Source of the DNA: Acanthaster planci
Taxonomy: Eukaryota; Echinodermata; Asteroidea; Valvatida; Acanthasteridae
DNA: 53,312 nt
Reading direction: 5' to 3'
Assembly: GCF_001949145.1 (NCBI RefSeq)
Contig: NW_019091425.1
Location: 36,593-89,904, forward strand
Shown here: positions 42,501 to 44,890 of the stretch, piece by piece
Layout: every line of letters begins with the position of its first letter
How positions within the stretch are numbered: position 1 is the first letter of the stretch
Position numbers and translations under genes: made by a program
The notes under the pieces: generated by a model
Told to the model about the DNA's origin: nothing
The model's database searches: none
What the model saw: the letters and a program-made list of their open reading frames with translations, nothing else

Positions 42501-44890
42501 GCACAGAAAACTCATATAGAGCAAAAGATAACAGAGTACAGTCAGAACTGAGTTGTCTGAATGAAGCTTCATCTGATTGACTTGGCTGCTGACTGAAGTC
42601 CTGTATGGATCTATGGTGGTGGTGGTAGCCACTTCCCATTGAATCATGCTTCAAAGCTGCTGCTAAGTCATTTGGACAGACCTACTTGCAGCACTAAATG
42701 CCATTTATTGAATTCTATGACACCTGGGTTTTGCCACAAAATGCCACATTGAATGTGCTTTTGGTTTTTGTTTTTTGCCCCTGTGTATTTTCAGGGAAAA
42801 AACAAGTGCACGTGTCCGATGAGGTCCAGCTGACTGAACAGGGGAGTCGACCCAGCCGTTTTTCTTTGTCACATAAGGTCCCAACGATGATGGTCGAGGG
42901 AGGAGGAGATGACAATTCGGAGAGCATGGAGTAAGTGCATCAGTAGTACTTGGAACACTCATACTGCCTCAACATCTCATCGAAGTGTATAGAGGGTTTG
43001 CATAGCTGCCATCTTGCAGGCCAGTGCTTTTGTTCCACAGGGCATGCAGAAAGGAGGTTTCTCCATGGAACAAAAGAACTGCCCTGCAAGATGGCTACCG
43101 CACAAATTTAAGCCTCTACATGTATATATAGTCAGTAAAAGTTGTTGACCTCTGACACAGGGTCAACTCATTTAAATATATGCATTCCACGTAACAGCAT
43201 TCCATGCACACAAGCATTTCTGAACAAGGTTTAATTGAATAAAAAAATGTCATTATCCAATCTTTATGAACAATCAAGTGCAAGACAATATAAGCACAAC
43301 CTAGCCCATCATGAAGTGGAAATAGCTCAGAGCCCAATTGAAGGTACTGACATTGGGAATGAATCCTCCATCCTTAGTCTAAAGTGGCTTGCTCAAGATA
43401 GAGCACAAGGTCAGTGAACACAGGGACCTGCTACAGGTGCGTGCAGCCAAGAAGTGGATGGAGGGGAGGGGCCAAACACAACATCAGGCCACCTGCTACT
43501 TAGTGGTGATTGGGGGCAAGTTGCCCACCTGGTGAACCCTCCCCCAGACCCTAGAGCTGGATATGCCACCTAACAGCATCTCAAAGGTCTCCCCAGTGTT
43601 ACCCTTATTTGCTACTGTCTGCAATACCTAATTAGTATCCATCTTTGCATCCCCTCAAGATTCAACAACCTGATTGCCCTGAGGAGTCAAGCCAATTCCC
43701 CGAGGCGTACCCCTGAGATTGAGACTACAGCCTTACCGCCAGGCTTCACTGAGTCGACCGGCCAGGAAGAGCGAGGTAAGTCAATCAGAGATCACAGAGT
43801 TGTATAGCCATGCAGCATCTATGAAACCTTATACATTGCTATGGTCACATACTTCCTTGCTCCCAACAATCATAGCTTGTATTGTAGAGTTCCAGTGCGC
43901 ATCAAGCCTTGTGTGGCAGTATGAGAACAGGTAGTTAGGTGTGAGGCTCATAACCAGTGTCCAACCTGATGTTCGCAGAATCTCAACTGACCTTTCCCAT
44001 TGTTGGCATGTGATATATACAGCGCACGGATAGTGCGACGGAAAAATGTCATTTGCCCCCACATCGTAGCTTTATTATTTTCAGTGTTGGAGGGCTTGTG
44101 TGTGCATAGAAGCTATGTAGTTGAAGACATATCCATGAGTATAAGATCTAGTGCTGAAAAAAGGACTAGAGTACGTCTGTGAGTTCGTATGCAAGTTAAG
44201 TGTGGTACGACATTACAGTAAGTCACATTTCCGCGAGTAAAAGTACTCGGGTATATGAGTACCAGTGGAGTACTACTACATTGCCTGCTGTTACTGTCAC
44301 GGTTCATCTCCCAGCACTTGAGGACCGCACTGAGATGTTCGTGATGGTCAAGAATCCAGACGGCACCTTGCAGAAACTCTGCACTGTCCAGGCTAACAAG
44401 GTGGGCAGCCTGTCTGCCCTGCGGAGGGACGTGGAGCAGGTCCTCCCTGGCAAACTTCAGGGGAGGCCATTCGTCCTGCTGAACGAGGCGCTGGGGAATG
44501 TGAGCAAAGCTCAGGAGGAGAAGATGTCACTGACGGAGGTGTATCGCTCGGACTGCGTCATGATCCGATGGATGGAGGAGAGCGGTGAGTGTGTAGTCAT
44601 TCTGTCTTTCTTAGAAAATCTTATCCATCCCACGTAGCTAGTCTAAAATGATCACATATGCAACAGATGGCCTGATTGGGCAGAATGTTAGCCTATCACT
44701 GGACATATCTTGCTTGTGTATCCCAGGTGAGTCCAAGCTGTGCGTGTGCGGTCTAGTTGGCCAGTTTGAGTGTTCCCTCTGCCACCAGCAAGCCTACTGC
44801 AGTCCGAAGTGTCAGTCGGCTGACTGGGTGCAGCACAGCATGCAGTGCTCCAGTGCTGTCGTGAAATCCAGTGACAGTATCAAAGTCTAA
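441..44890 (+). CDS. PKHD1L1: Fibrocystin-L-like giant transmembrane protein, 3' part of gene (42 exons)
   Basis: Spliced span of the whole gene part; exon entries follow. All introns are GT-AG, every donor phase matches the next acceptor, and the sum is 10,599 nt, ending in TAA at 44888-44890. Window-local residues: IPT/TIG domains 1-1138 with a cupredoxin-like insert (about 362-482), G8 (1139-1316), beta-helix (1384-1934), G8 (1935-2167), beta-helix and conserved ectodomain (2168-2952), stem with SEA-like part (2953-3277), transmembrane helix 3278-3298, cytoplasmic tail 3299-3532 with a putative ubiquitin-like module and a MYND finger. The order IPT-G8-beta-helix-G8-beta-helix-TM is diagnostic of PKHD1L1; fibrocystin (PKHD1) is the paralogue, and motifs such as NPSDCVDMDCDGMKKA and GDYRIPKAMLT favour PKHD1L1. 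Family members are large cell-surface proteins, and PKHD1L1 is a stereocilia coat protein in mouse hair cells. The N-terminal part (human total about 4,240 aa) lies upstream of the window. Confidence 0.95.
1366..1569 (+). CDS. PKHD1L1: Window exon 2: IPT/TIG domain 1
   Basis: Phase 1 in and out; acceptor TTTCAAG, donor GTGAGT. The motif SLTLTGSGFSTT is the core strand of an IPT fold, followed by IGGVSCEVTAATDTSITC with the two cysteines that pair in this family, and ISVEIEGQGLA. Such immunoglobulin-like extracellular domains probably act as rigid spacers or in protein contacts. Confidence 0.92.
2765..2830 (+). CDS. PKHD1L1: Window exon 3: linker into IPT domain 2
   Basis: A 66-nt phase-1 exon with acceptor TTTGCAG and donor GTAAGC. 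It encodes FQFELGLTTINPTFGSLAG, which ends IPT 1 and opens IPT 2 with the INPTFGSLAGGT signature completed in the next exon. Confidence 0.88.
3479..3618 (+). CDS. PKHD1L1: Window exon 4: IPT/TIG domain 2, first part
   Basis: Phase 1 in, phase 0 out; donor GTGAGA. It encodes GTKVTITGSGFSQDKEDV and then a Cys-spaced strand (QACRIDSVSYSEIIC), the standard IPT core. Reading through the donor would terminate soon after, which supports the splice site. Confidence 0.92.
4281..4419 (+). CDS. PKHD1L1: Window exon 5: end of IPT 2, start of IPT 3
   Basis: Phase 0 in, phase 1 out; acceptor TCCGCCAG, donor GTAAGT. It encodes SSSFTFDPTKTPTITSISPT, the linker by which one IPT repeat hands over to the next. 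The beta-strand-rich first half completes IPT 2. Confidence 0.92.
5430..5616 (+). CDS. PKHD1L1: Window exon 6: IPT/TIG domain 3
   Basis: Phase 1 in, phase 2 out; acceptor ACCGCCAG, donor GTAAGA. It encodes GDELTITGTGFTVSGA, then GDCEVTSQTDTEIKCTIP and LELAITDQGFA, a complete IPT core. Confidence 0.92.
6909..7147 (+). CDS. PKHD1L1: Window exon 7: IPT/TIG domain 4
   Basis: Phase 2 in, phase 1 out; acceptor TCTCCAACAG, donor GTAAGT. It encodes LEVTGIFPDYGSLQGQ and VAITGSGFGTNASDV with the two IPT cysteines (LGCEV and IRCIT), then GRTHKVDNSGKHN, the lead-in to the cupredoxin-like insert. Confidence 0.92.
7798..7983 (+). CDS. PKHD1L1: Window exon 8: cupredoxin-like insert, first half
   Basis: Phase 1 in and out; acceptor CAAACAG, non-consensus donor GTCGGT. 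The pattern KWNPQVLTILAGDVVVWKW followed by ITYSVHQTA matches the first strands of a plastocyanin/cupredoxin fold, as in other fibrocystin-L proteins. FYSGSPTPNG ends the exon. No obvious type-1 copper ligand set is seen in the pair of exons. Confidence 0.88.
9218..9394 (+). CDS. PKHD1L1: Window exon 9: cupredoxin-like insert, second half
   Basis: Phase 1 in and out; acceptor TTTCTTGCAG, donor GTATGC. It encodes VHRFSAPGTYYYSSEEVA, the PGTYxY strand of a cupredoxin fold, and then VVKVIEATSSSHRLTVEV. Where copper cupredoxins have Cys and His after the PGTY strand, this sequence has YSSEE, so copper binding is unlikely. Confidence 0.9.
9910..10058. mobile_element. 149-bp MITE with TCAA target duplication
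   Basis: Terminal inverted repeats ATAGAGTACCGAAGTG (left) and CACTTCGGTACTCTAT (right) are perfect over 16 bases, with TGACGTCA/TGACGTA-like sequence just inside. TCAA flanks both sides (9906-9909 and 10059-10062). It lies in the intron between exons 9 and 10. Confidence 0.85.
10275..10455 (+). repeat. Interspersed repeat, copy A
   Basis: Matches the minus strand of 39675-39835: CAGTCGCATCATTACCAAC, CCAACATGGCTCTTTTCAAC and the flanking bases align, with one insert of about 25 bases in this copy. Unknown family; no coding potential assigned. Confidence 0.65.
11170..11326 (+). CDS. PKHD1L1: Window exon 10: cysteine-rich linker into IPT 5
   Basis: Phase 1 in, phase 2 out; acceptor TTTTTCAAG, donor GTAAGC. 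It encodes SPDACPGTATTISGCDTP, then DADSFYFAYWICSTPVISKV, the conserved four-cysteine linker that precedes the next IPT repeat in fibrocystin-L. Confidence 0.9.
11703..11860. mobile_element. Foldback MITE, copy 1
   Basis: Left arm GGGCGTTTCACAATAGC, CCTCCAAGAGTTCGCAAC and AAATTTGTCGACCC; right arm is its imperfect reverse complement, so nearly the whole 158 bases fold back. TA is present at each end. It is the same family as 31697-31871. Confidence 0.85.
11933..13020 (+). CDS. PKHD1L1: Window exon 11: large exon, IPT/TIG domains 5-8
   Basis: A 1,088-nt exon, phase 2 in and phase 1 out; acceptor TTTGGTACAG, donor GTCAGT. Four IPT cores follow one another: STTVTIQGKGFS, TEITISGSGFVA, TAVTITGSKFTT and QVITISGNGFVE, each with its paired-cysteine strand. 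The last residues (TPTVTSVTPSKG) open IPT 9. IPT 6 contains an RARR basic motif encoded at 12375-12386, with an extra-cysteine loop (AVCSSDCSFSFAD) after it. Confidence 0.95.
14160..14408 (+). CDS. PKHD1L1: Window exon 12: IPT/TIG domain 9
   Basis: Phase 1 in and out; acceptor TGTACTAG, donor GTGAGT. It encodes ETGSQITISGSNFGSTMA, the cysteine strand DDAICSIVSVNDASVDC, and HIHGKGLASG, then DSVSPTEG opening IPT 10. Confidence 0.93.
15522..15662 (+). CDS. PKHD1L1: Window exon 13: IPT/TIG domain 10, first part
   Basis: Phase 1 in and out; acceptor CCTCACAG, donor GTACGA. It encodes FGGGQVMTLTGTGFDD and a three-cysteine strand (VTVCDRVCSNGD, then VECEVPS). Confidence 0.92.
16231..16420 (-). mobile_element. 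Probable degenerate SINE on minus strand
   Basis: Read on the minus strand it shows GGTTCATATCC (a one-to-two-base variant of a B box), and further on TGCCTCGTTCCCCCTAGGAG and TAAATGGGTACCAG. The latter matches the body motif of the SINE at 26141-26415. The A box is unclear. Confidence 0.45.
16830..17010 (+). CDS. PKHD1L1: Window exon 14: end of IPT 10, start of IPT 11
   Basis: Phase 1 in, phase 2 out; donor GTAAGG. It encodes DSGTLACDVIVTLASGSS, then PVIDSVEPRRGGTQGG and TGLVIKGSGFQ. An in-frame alternative acceptor six bases downstream (exon start 16836) would drop two residues; the sequence does not decide between them. Confidence 0.9.
17699..17849 (+). CDS. PKHD1L1: Window exon 15: IPT/TIG domain 11
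   Basis: Phase 2 in, phase 0 out; acceptor TTTTCCAG, donor GTGAGT. It encodes NVVTIGGTECTITSEQVTQI, then the second cysteine (ECTTEAHG) and RVEVGSQGIATQ. It is the last IPT repeat before the first G8 domain. Confidence 0.92.
18332..18488 (+). CDS. PKHD1L1: Window exon 16: start of first G8 domain
   Basis: Phase 0 in, phase 1 out; acceptor CTTTTTCAG, donor GTTTGT. It encodes YIDVWSSRYTWGNKDPPIKG and LVVVPAGQTLLLDVTTP. The W-s-x-x-x-T-W-G-N-K-D-P-P start and the VxVPAGQxLLLD strand are the hallmark of G8 domains, named for eight conserved glycines and found in PKHD1, PKHD1L1, CEMIP and TMEM2. Confidence 0.94.
19244..19453 (+). CDS. PKHD1L1: Window exon 17: first G8 domain, core
   Basis: Phase 1 in and out; acceptor TATCTTCAG, donor GTAAGT. 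It encodes NILIVDGGHLQVGTEEEPFQ, then HEATIMMHGH and a glycine-bearing GTLDLHG end, the conserved G8 core of short strands around GGxLQVGTExEPF. Confidence 0.95.
19481..19510 (+). mobile_element. Isolated end resembling CAGTGGCGTAGCCAGG
   Basis: CAGTGGCATATCCAGGCTGG followed by a G run resembles the terminus seen at 31909-32138. No matching right end was located in the intron, so only the end is annotated. Confidence 0.35.
20125..20292 (+). CDS. PKHD1L1: Window exon 18: G8-associated strand region
   Basis: Phase 1 in and out; acceptor CCTGCTCAG, donor GTAAAG. It encodes IPVTWTRLAESVKTGATTM, then VTWKVGDEVVIASTGYRHSQ, the WKVGDEVVIAST pattern that follows G8 in PKHD1L1 and CEMIP-like proteins. 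Confidence 0.94.
21793..21993 (+). CDS. PKHD1L1: Window exon 19: linker from G8 to beta-helix
   Basis: Phase 1 in and out; acceptor CTCTTACAG, donor GTAAGT. It encodes EMRAEVGLLTRNVKVRGS, the conserved AEVGLLTRN motif that starts the beta-helix region, then an acidic stretch EEWIEEYEECPEDFD. Confidence 0.94.
22311..23963 (+). CDS. PKHD1L1: Window exon 20: large exon, first parallel beta-helix region
   Basis: A 1,653-nt exon, phase 1 in and out; acceptor TGTTTTCTAG, donor GTAAGA. It opens with GQFAGQTCFLGKFGEE, then the motif RYPIHFHMSGD (encoded from 22481), shared with CEMIP/TMEM2 proteins. Coils of a right-handed beta-helix follow (GCGIHNTFNRAVTIHGVHN, LLVEHNVAYKVMGHAFFMED, FWVTNPDNIVRHNAAAGGSH). 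The C-terminal part carries a cysteine cluster (CATLAYCSKCRQY) and KWEHECWFEDLDGTLTG. Hyaluronan or another glycan as ligand is inferred only from the CEMIP/TMEM2 relationship. Minus-strand and alternative-frame open frames inside it are shadows. Confidence 0.97.
24050..24197. repeat. 37-bp tandem repeat, 4 copies
   Basis: Four consecutive 37-base units start at 24050, 24087, 24124 and 24161. They are nearly identical; the last one diverges only at its end. Each has the core GTTTCCCCTAAAATGCCCCC. The array sits in the intron, 86 bases after the donor of exon 20. Confidence 0.95.
24569..24769 (+). CDS. PKHD1L1: Window exon 21: proline-rich linker and start of second G8
   Basis: Phase 1 in and out; acceptor ACATTTTCAG, donor GTGAGT. 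It encodes GELAPINRDVHPNFYSCFYK, the linker PTPPQPPPDNKPDDF, and RRWSNASAWESGSLPADGAD, the start of a second G8 domain (W-S-x-x-x-x-W). Confidence 0.93.
25557..25808 (+). CDS. PKHD1L1: Window exon 22: second G8 domain, core
   Basis: Phase 1 in and out; acceptor GGGCTGCAG, rare donor GTCCGT. It encodes VQLPVMNKLVIYGGLEI, then IQGGRLVIGYSEERPFQHEM and KILLNGHHF. It parallels the first G8 core (FQHExxIxxxGH). Confidence 0.94.
26040..26640. repeat. Degenerate tandem array of TTGACTTGTGATTGAC-like units
   Basis: Imperfect short units built around TGACTTGTGATTGAC recur at 26040-26135 and 26416-26640. The stretch at 26077-26119 (AACCCATGG ... TGATCAACTTGTGAT ... CCTTTA) recurs at 26445-26487. The array is interrupted by SINE-like sequence at 26141-26415. 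Confidence 0.65.
26141..26415 (+). mobile_element. tRNA-derived SINE
   Basis: An A-box-like stretch (TGGGGCCAAGTGG, 26148-26160) and a perfect B box GGTTCGAATCC (26194-26204) lie 46 bases apart, as in a tRNA-type Pol III promoter. A body containing TATAAATGGGTACCAGC and a tail TGATGGACTGGCATCCCATC follow, both typical of metazoan tRNA-SINEs. The head does not fold as an intact tRNA acceptor stem, so it is not a functional tRNA gene. Confidence 0.8.
26663..26908 (+). CDS. PKHD1L1: Window exon 23: end of second G8 and following strands
   Basis: Phase 1 in and out; acceptor ATGTCATCAG, donor GTGAGT. It encodes GVFGGLDIHGKNRSIYWTQL, then TDWQVGDEIVVAATSYEAWQ, the counterpart of the WKVGDEVVIAST motif after G8 number one. 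Confidence 0.95.
27622..27642 (+). mobile_element. Solitary pogo/Tigger-like terminal sequence
   Basis: CAGTGGAACCTCAGATAATC resembles the ends of pogo/Tigger-type elements (CAGTGGAACCTC...). No partner end was found nearby, so this is a decayed remnant at best. It ends 43 bases before the acceptor of the next exon. Confidence 0.35.
27686..27841 (+). CDS. PKHD1L1: Window exon 24: start of second beta-helix region
   Basis: Phase 1 in and out; acceptor TCCAACCAG, donor GTGAAT. It encodes YTLAAEVGLLTRNIKIEG, repeating the AEVGLLTRN motif of exon 19, then KESFGARVIVGRFFQSGTEY. Confidence 0.94.
28329..28562 (+). CDS. PKHD1L1: Window exon 25: second beta-helix region
   Basis: Phase 1 in and out; acceptor GTCCTACAG, donor GTACGT. 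It encodes ARISNVQFFHTGQLGWSDSF, then VKGCSFHNGFSPAIGVFGTD and LLVKDNVIHHTVG. These are PbH1-type coils with the typical CSFHNGFSPAIGV turn. Confidence 0.95.
29997..30358 (+). CDS. PKHD1L1: Window exon 26: second beta-helix region
   Basis: Phase 1 in, phase 0 out; acceptor TTTTTCAAAG, donor GTACAG. It encodes IIWGNGNQLIHNLVALVVFP, GGIEVEKAGKVVMVNNTVAG and VAFKTSGEAC, then HSTLRGVYQLR, in line with beta-helix coils of PKHD1L1. Confidence 0.95.
31331..31504 (+). CDS. PKHD1L1: Window exon 27: second beta-helix region
   Basis: Phase 0 in and out; acceptor ACAAATCAG, donor GTAAGT. It encodes SSIIMSDLTLVDNKMAVLPL and VRMENSLIVGVSDSFDC, further coils of the beta-helix. Confidence 0.93.
31697..31871. 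mobile_element. Foldback MITE, copy 2
   Basis: Arms of about 80 bases: CGGCCGTTTCACAATAAGGC and CTCCAAGAGTTTGCAACGC on the left; TGCAAACTCTTGGTGGCGC and CTGTGAAACGGCCGCATTA on the right. Shared internal blocks GGCCAATTACAA and TTGTCGACCC identify it with the copy at 11703-11860. This copy is better conserved. It sits in the intron after exon 27. Confidence 0.9.
31909..32138. mobile_element. 230-bp decayed DNA element with CAGTGGCGTAGC-like ends
   Basis: The left end CAGAGGCATAGCCATGGGG and the reversed right end CAGTGGCGTGGCTAGGATAT form a short imperfect inverted repeat. The interior is C- and G-rich homopolymer runs. Similar termini are common among small DNA elements of marine invertebrates, but I cannot name the superfamily. 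It lies 38 bases downstream of foldback copy 2. Confidence 0.55.
32301..32481 (+). CDS. PKHD1L1: Window exon 28: basic loop and beta-helix end
   Basis: Phase 0 in, phase 1 out; acceptor CGCTCTTCAG, donor GTAAGT. A basic loop (ARQSGMTRSPRAPGKGHSG) is followed by FVWASFVQGGNLAPSMSHPH and YPTINGRSELHN. The position and the pattern leading into VVFRGF match the human protein, although this exon is the least conserved of the region. Confidence 0.85.
33333..33495 (+). CDS. PKHD1L1: Window exon 29: conserved ectodomain
   Basis: Phase 1 in, phase 2 out; acceptor GGCAAACAG, donor GTAGGT. It encodes VVFRGFGQHCKRTDAAIMTN, then HPLITSGIKMEE and RKIFIHHPSLG. The next GT (GTGTGA, four bases later) would add an in-frame TAG, so GTAGGT is taken as the donor. 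Confidence 0.9.
33997..34229 (+). CDS. PKHD1L1: Window exon 30: conserved ectodomain, NPSDCVDMDCD block
   Basis: Phase 2 in, phase 1 out; weak acceptor GCGTTGATAG, donor GTGAAC. It encodes KVNPSDCVDMDCDGMKKAMI, RDMDGSLLGSPGTIIPQSEF and GLGDYRIPKAMLTRLDGSRI. This is the most conserved PKHD1L1 block and a decisive identifier. Confidence 0.96.
35108..35309 (+). CDS. PKHD1L1: Window exon 31: conserved ectodomain
   Basis: Phase 1 in, phase 2 out; acceptor CCCTGTAG, donor GTAAGT. It encodes YECHGIDHMMLVVESMDDDT, then RLTPLAMYTNSYVDLVNGPE and DHGWCNG. All match the family pattern of paired cysteines and a VDLxNGPxDHGWC motif. Confidence 0.96.
35873..36059 (+). CDS. PKHD1L1: Window exon 32: conserved ectodomain
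   Basis: Phase 2 in, phase 0 out; acceptor GTGGTACAG, donor GTGAGC. It encodes YTCQERISTFYTLVATGKEY and EVYFTSTNPQGMRFHLLNSD, then ARLDVYYQ. Confidence 0.96.
36275..36968. mobile_element. 694-bp pogo/Tigger-like nonautonomous DNA element
   Basis: Terminal inverted repeats CAATGAAATGCCGTTATAAC (36275) and, reversed, CAGTGGAATGCCGCTATACT at the right end differ at a few bases. The element is flanked by TA at 36273-36274 and 36969-36970, the target duplication of Tc1/mariner-superfamily elements. GTATAGCG-type motifs recur near both ends. No transposase is encoded. Confidence 0.8.
37261..37723 (+). CDS. PKHD1L1: Window exon 33: ectodomain with polyarginine convertase site
   Basis: Phase 0 in, phase 1 out; acceptor CTGTCCTAG, donor GTAAGA. 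It encodes HGENYFDRDTKTLWVLVKGP and VSLDDFYESGNLVKNLASLL. Five consecutive arginines follow at 37603-37617 (GTRRRRRLAEG), an R-X-R/K-R type proprotein-convertase site. Human PKHD1L1 has a dibasic cluster in the same place and PKHD1 is known to be convertase-cleaved. An acidic, Pro/Thr-rich tail (EIEPPGEEATTEAPTTT) ends the exon. Confidence 0.95.
38448..38661 (+). CDS. PKHD1L1: Window exon 34: membrane-proximal stem
   Basis: Phase 1 in, phase 2 out; acceptor GTCCCTCAG, donor GTAAGA. It encodes EVGYEDLLRVTSQLADGMQL and GTLSKYFGVPISLTMSEPAP, then a low-complexity Pro/Gly/Thr linker. The LxxLxxxxGxxLxxLS pattern corresponds to the stem of fibrocystin-L. Confidence 0.9.
38798..39286. other. Assembly gap (489 N)
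   Basis: A run of N inside the intron between exons 34 and 35. Exon 34 leaves phase 2 and exon 35 enters phase 2, so no lost exon is required, although one with length divisible by three cannot be excluded. Apparent open frames across the N run have no meaning. Confidence 0.98.
39675..39835 (-). repeat. Interspersed repeat, copy B
   Basis: Read on the minus strand, this matches 10275-10455 over most of its length. Shared stretches include GTCGCATC.(T/C)TACCAACAAA and CTCTTTTCAACC. The family is not recognised and no terminal inverted repeat is evident. Confidence 0.65.
39997..40162 (+). CDS. PKHD1L1: Window exon 35: acidic stem segment
   Basis: Phase 2 in, phase 0 out; acceptor CATCCTCAG, donor GTGAGC. 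It encodes YDEVMLEEEEKENEKIGVEI, then EGEPFYQQPSVYVVDSS. The PFxQQPSVxxxDS motif is conserved with human PKHD1L1, which confirms the link across the gapped intron. Confidence 0.93.
40588..40780. mobile_element. Decayed DNA element with CCGTAGCGTAAC-like ends
   Basis: The left end CCGTAGCGTAACTTGGG and the reversed right end CCGATGGCGTAACCACAGGG form an imperfect terminal inverted repeat of about 18 bases. The interior is G-rich (GGGGACC, GGGGGAC), as in other elements of this kind in the window (31909-32138). Confidence 0.5.
40841..41243 (+). CDS. PKHD1L1: Window exon 36: conserved stem and start of SEA-like region
   Basis: Phase 0 in, phase 1 out; acceptor CTTCCTGCAG, donor GTTGGT. It encodes LPQLGSPSKPWRLTASVNLS and KLSGNTTIPFYGGWANFTSL. 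The latter matches the SGNTTIPFxxxWANYTDL motif of the human protein. The end (SAAFDVVALLSKRLQIRFPD and FEDYVVRKYTNIRLGNIEIQ) resembles the first half of a SEA-type module. Confidence 0.95.
41666..41829 (+). CDS. PKHD1L1: Window exon 37: SEA-like region, second half
   Basis: Phase 1 in, phase 0 out; acceptor CCCCCTCAG, donor GTAATG. It encodes GSILVSFDLKGEVEAALKAM, then YFEFDGRKLKADDYLLVDGK. The GSxxVxFxL strand followed by an amphipathic helix fits the end of a SEA-like fold just outside the membrane. The SEA label is inferred from pattern only. Confidence 0.9.
42235..42343 (+). CDS. PKHD1L1: Window exon 38: transmembrane helix
   Basis: Phase 0 in, phase 1 out; acceptor TTGTTCCAG, donor GTGAGG. 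After VPSQGLPGW comes a 21-residue hydrophobic run (AIALIVIFSVAMVLLLLLVI, encoded 42262-42321, then Y) and the basic stop-transfer KFFIQKGKK, giving a type I orientation. Reading through the donor would give a tail of about 29 residues ending at 42435. Confidence 0.95.
42795..42930 (+). CDS. PKHD1L1: Window exon 39: juxtamembrane cytoplasmic segment
   Basis: Phase 1 in, phase 2 out; acceptor TATTTTCAG, donor GTAAGT. It encodes KKQVHVSDEVQLTEQGSRPS, then RFSLSHKVPTMMVEGGGDDN, a disordered, Ser-rich and acidic stretch with RFS-type phosphorylation candidates. I recognise no domain. Confidence 0.88.
42989..43118. mobile_element. Foldback element, ~55-bp inverted arms
   Basis: The left arm (TAGAGGGTTTGCATAG, then GCCATCTTGCAGG and CTTTTGTTCCA) matches the reverse complement of the right arm (TAGAGGCTTAAATTTG, GCCATCTTGCAGG, CTTTTGTTCCA) over about 55 bases, leaving a short loop. 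TA-rich sequence flanks both ends. It lies in the intron between exons 39 and 40. Confidence 0.75.
43660..43775 (+). CDS. PKHD1L1: Window exon 40: cytoplasmic linker
   Basis: Phase 2 in, phase 1 out; acceptor CCCCTCAAG, donor GTAAGT. It encodes FNNLIALRSQANSPRRTPEI and TALPPGFTESTGQEERG. It is low-complexity, with an SPRRTPE segment that could be phosphorylated, and links the tail base to the folded C-terminal modules. Support is phase match and open frame; no outside homology is recalled. Confidence 0.8.
44315..44584 (+). CDS. PKHD1L1: Window exon 41: putative ubiquitin-like module in cytoplasmic tail
   Basis: Phase 1 in and out; acceptor CATCTCCCAG, donor GTGAGT. It encodes about 90 residues: a first strand (MFVMVKNPDGTLQKLCTV), a helix (GSLSALRRDVEQVLPGK), and strands RPFVLLNEALGNVSKAQ and SDCVMIRWME. 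The order strand-turn-strand-helix-strand with LR.DVE..LP and a terminal V.IRW suggests a ubiquitin/PB1/CIDE-like beta-grasp fold; the exact family is not recognised. It directly precedes the MYND finger and is absent from the vertebrate PKHD1L1 tail as I know it. Confidence 0.85.
44727..44890 (+). CDS. PKHD1L1: Window exon 42 (last): MYND zinc finger and stop
   Basis: Phase 1 in; acceptor TGTATCCCAG; TAA at 44888-44890. It encodes a full MYND finger: CVCG, ECSLC, AYCSPKCQSADWVQHSMQC, with eight ligands (C at 44741, 44747, 44771, 44780, 44798, 44810; H at 44834; C at 44846). The first pair is C-x-C rather than the usual C-x2-C. YC...CQ...W..H...C is diagnostic for MYND, a zinc-binding module that usually recruits proline-rich partner peptides. 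Fourteen residues follow (VVKSSDSIKV end). Confidence 0.93.

Larger units (their letters stand above)
41244..44314. other. Introns between exons 36 and 41
   Basis: Introns 41244-41665 (with a CA microsatellite at about 41483-41498), 41830-42234, 42344-42794, 42931-43659 (foldback element at 42989-43118) and 43776-44314. No further exon candidate with matching phase was seen. Confidence 0.55.

Noticed and set aside
44315-44890. A separate small MYND gene downstream of PKHD1L1
   Set aside because: Exon 41 opens with a good acceptor in phase 1 that matches exon 40, and no independent start or promoter is apparent; kept as the main alternative to test.
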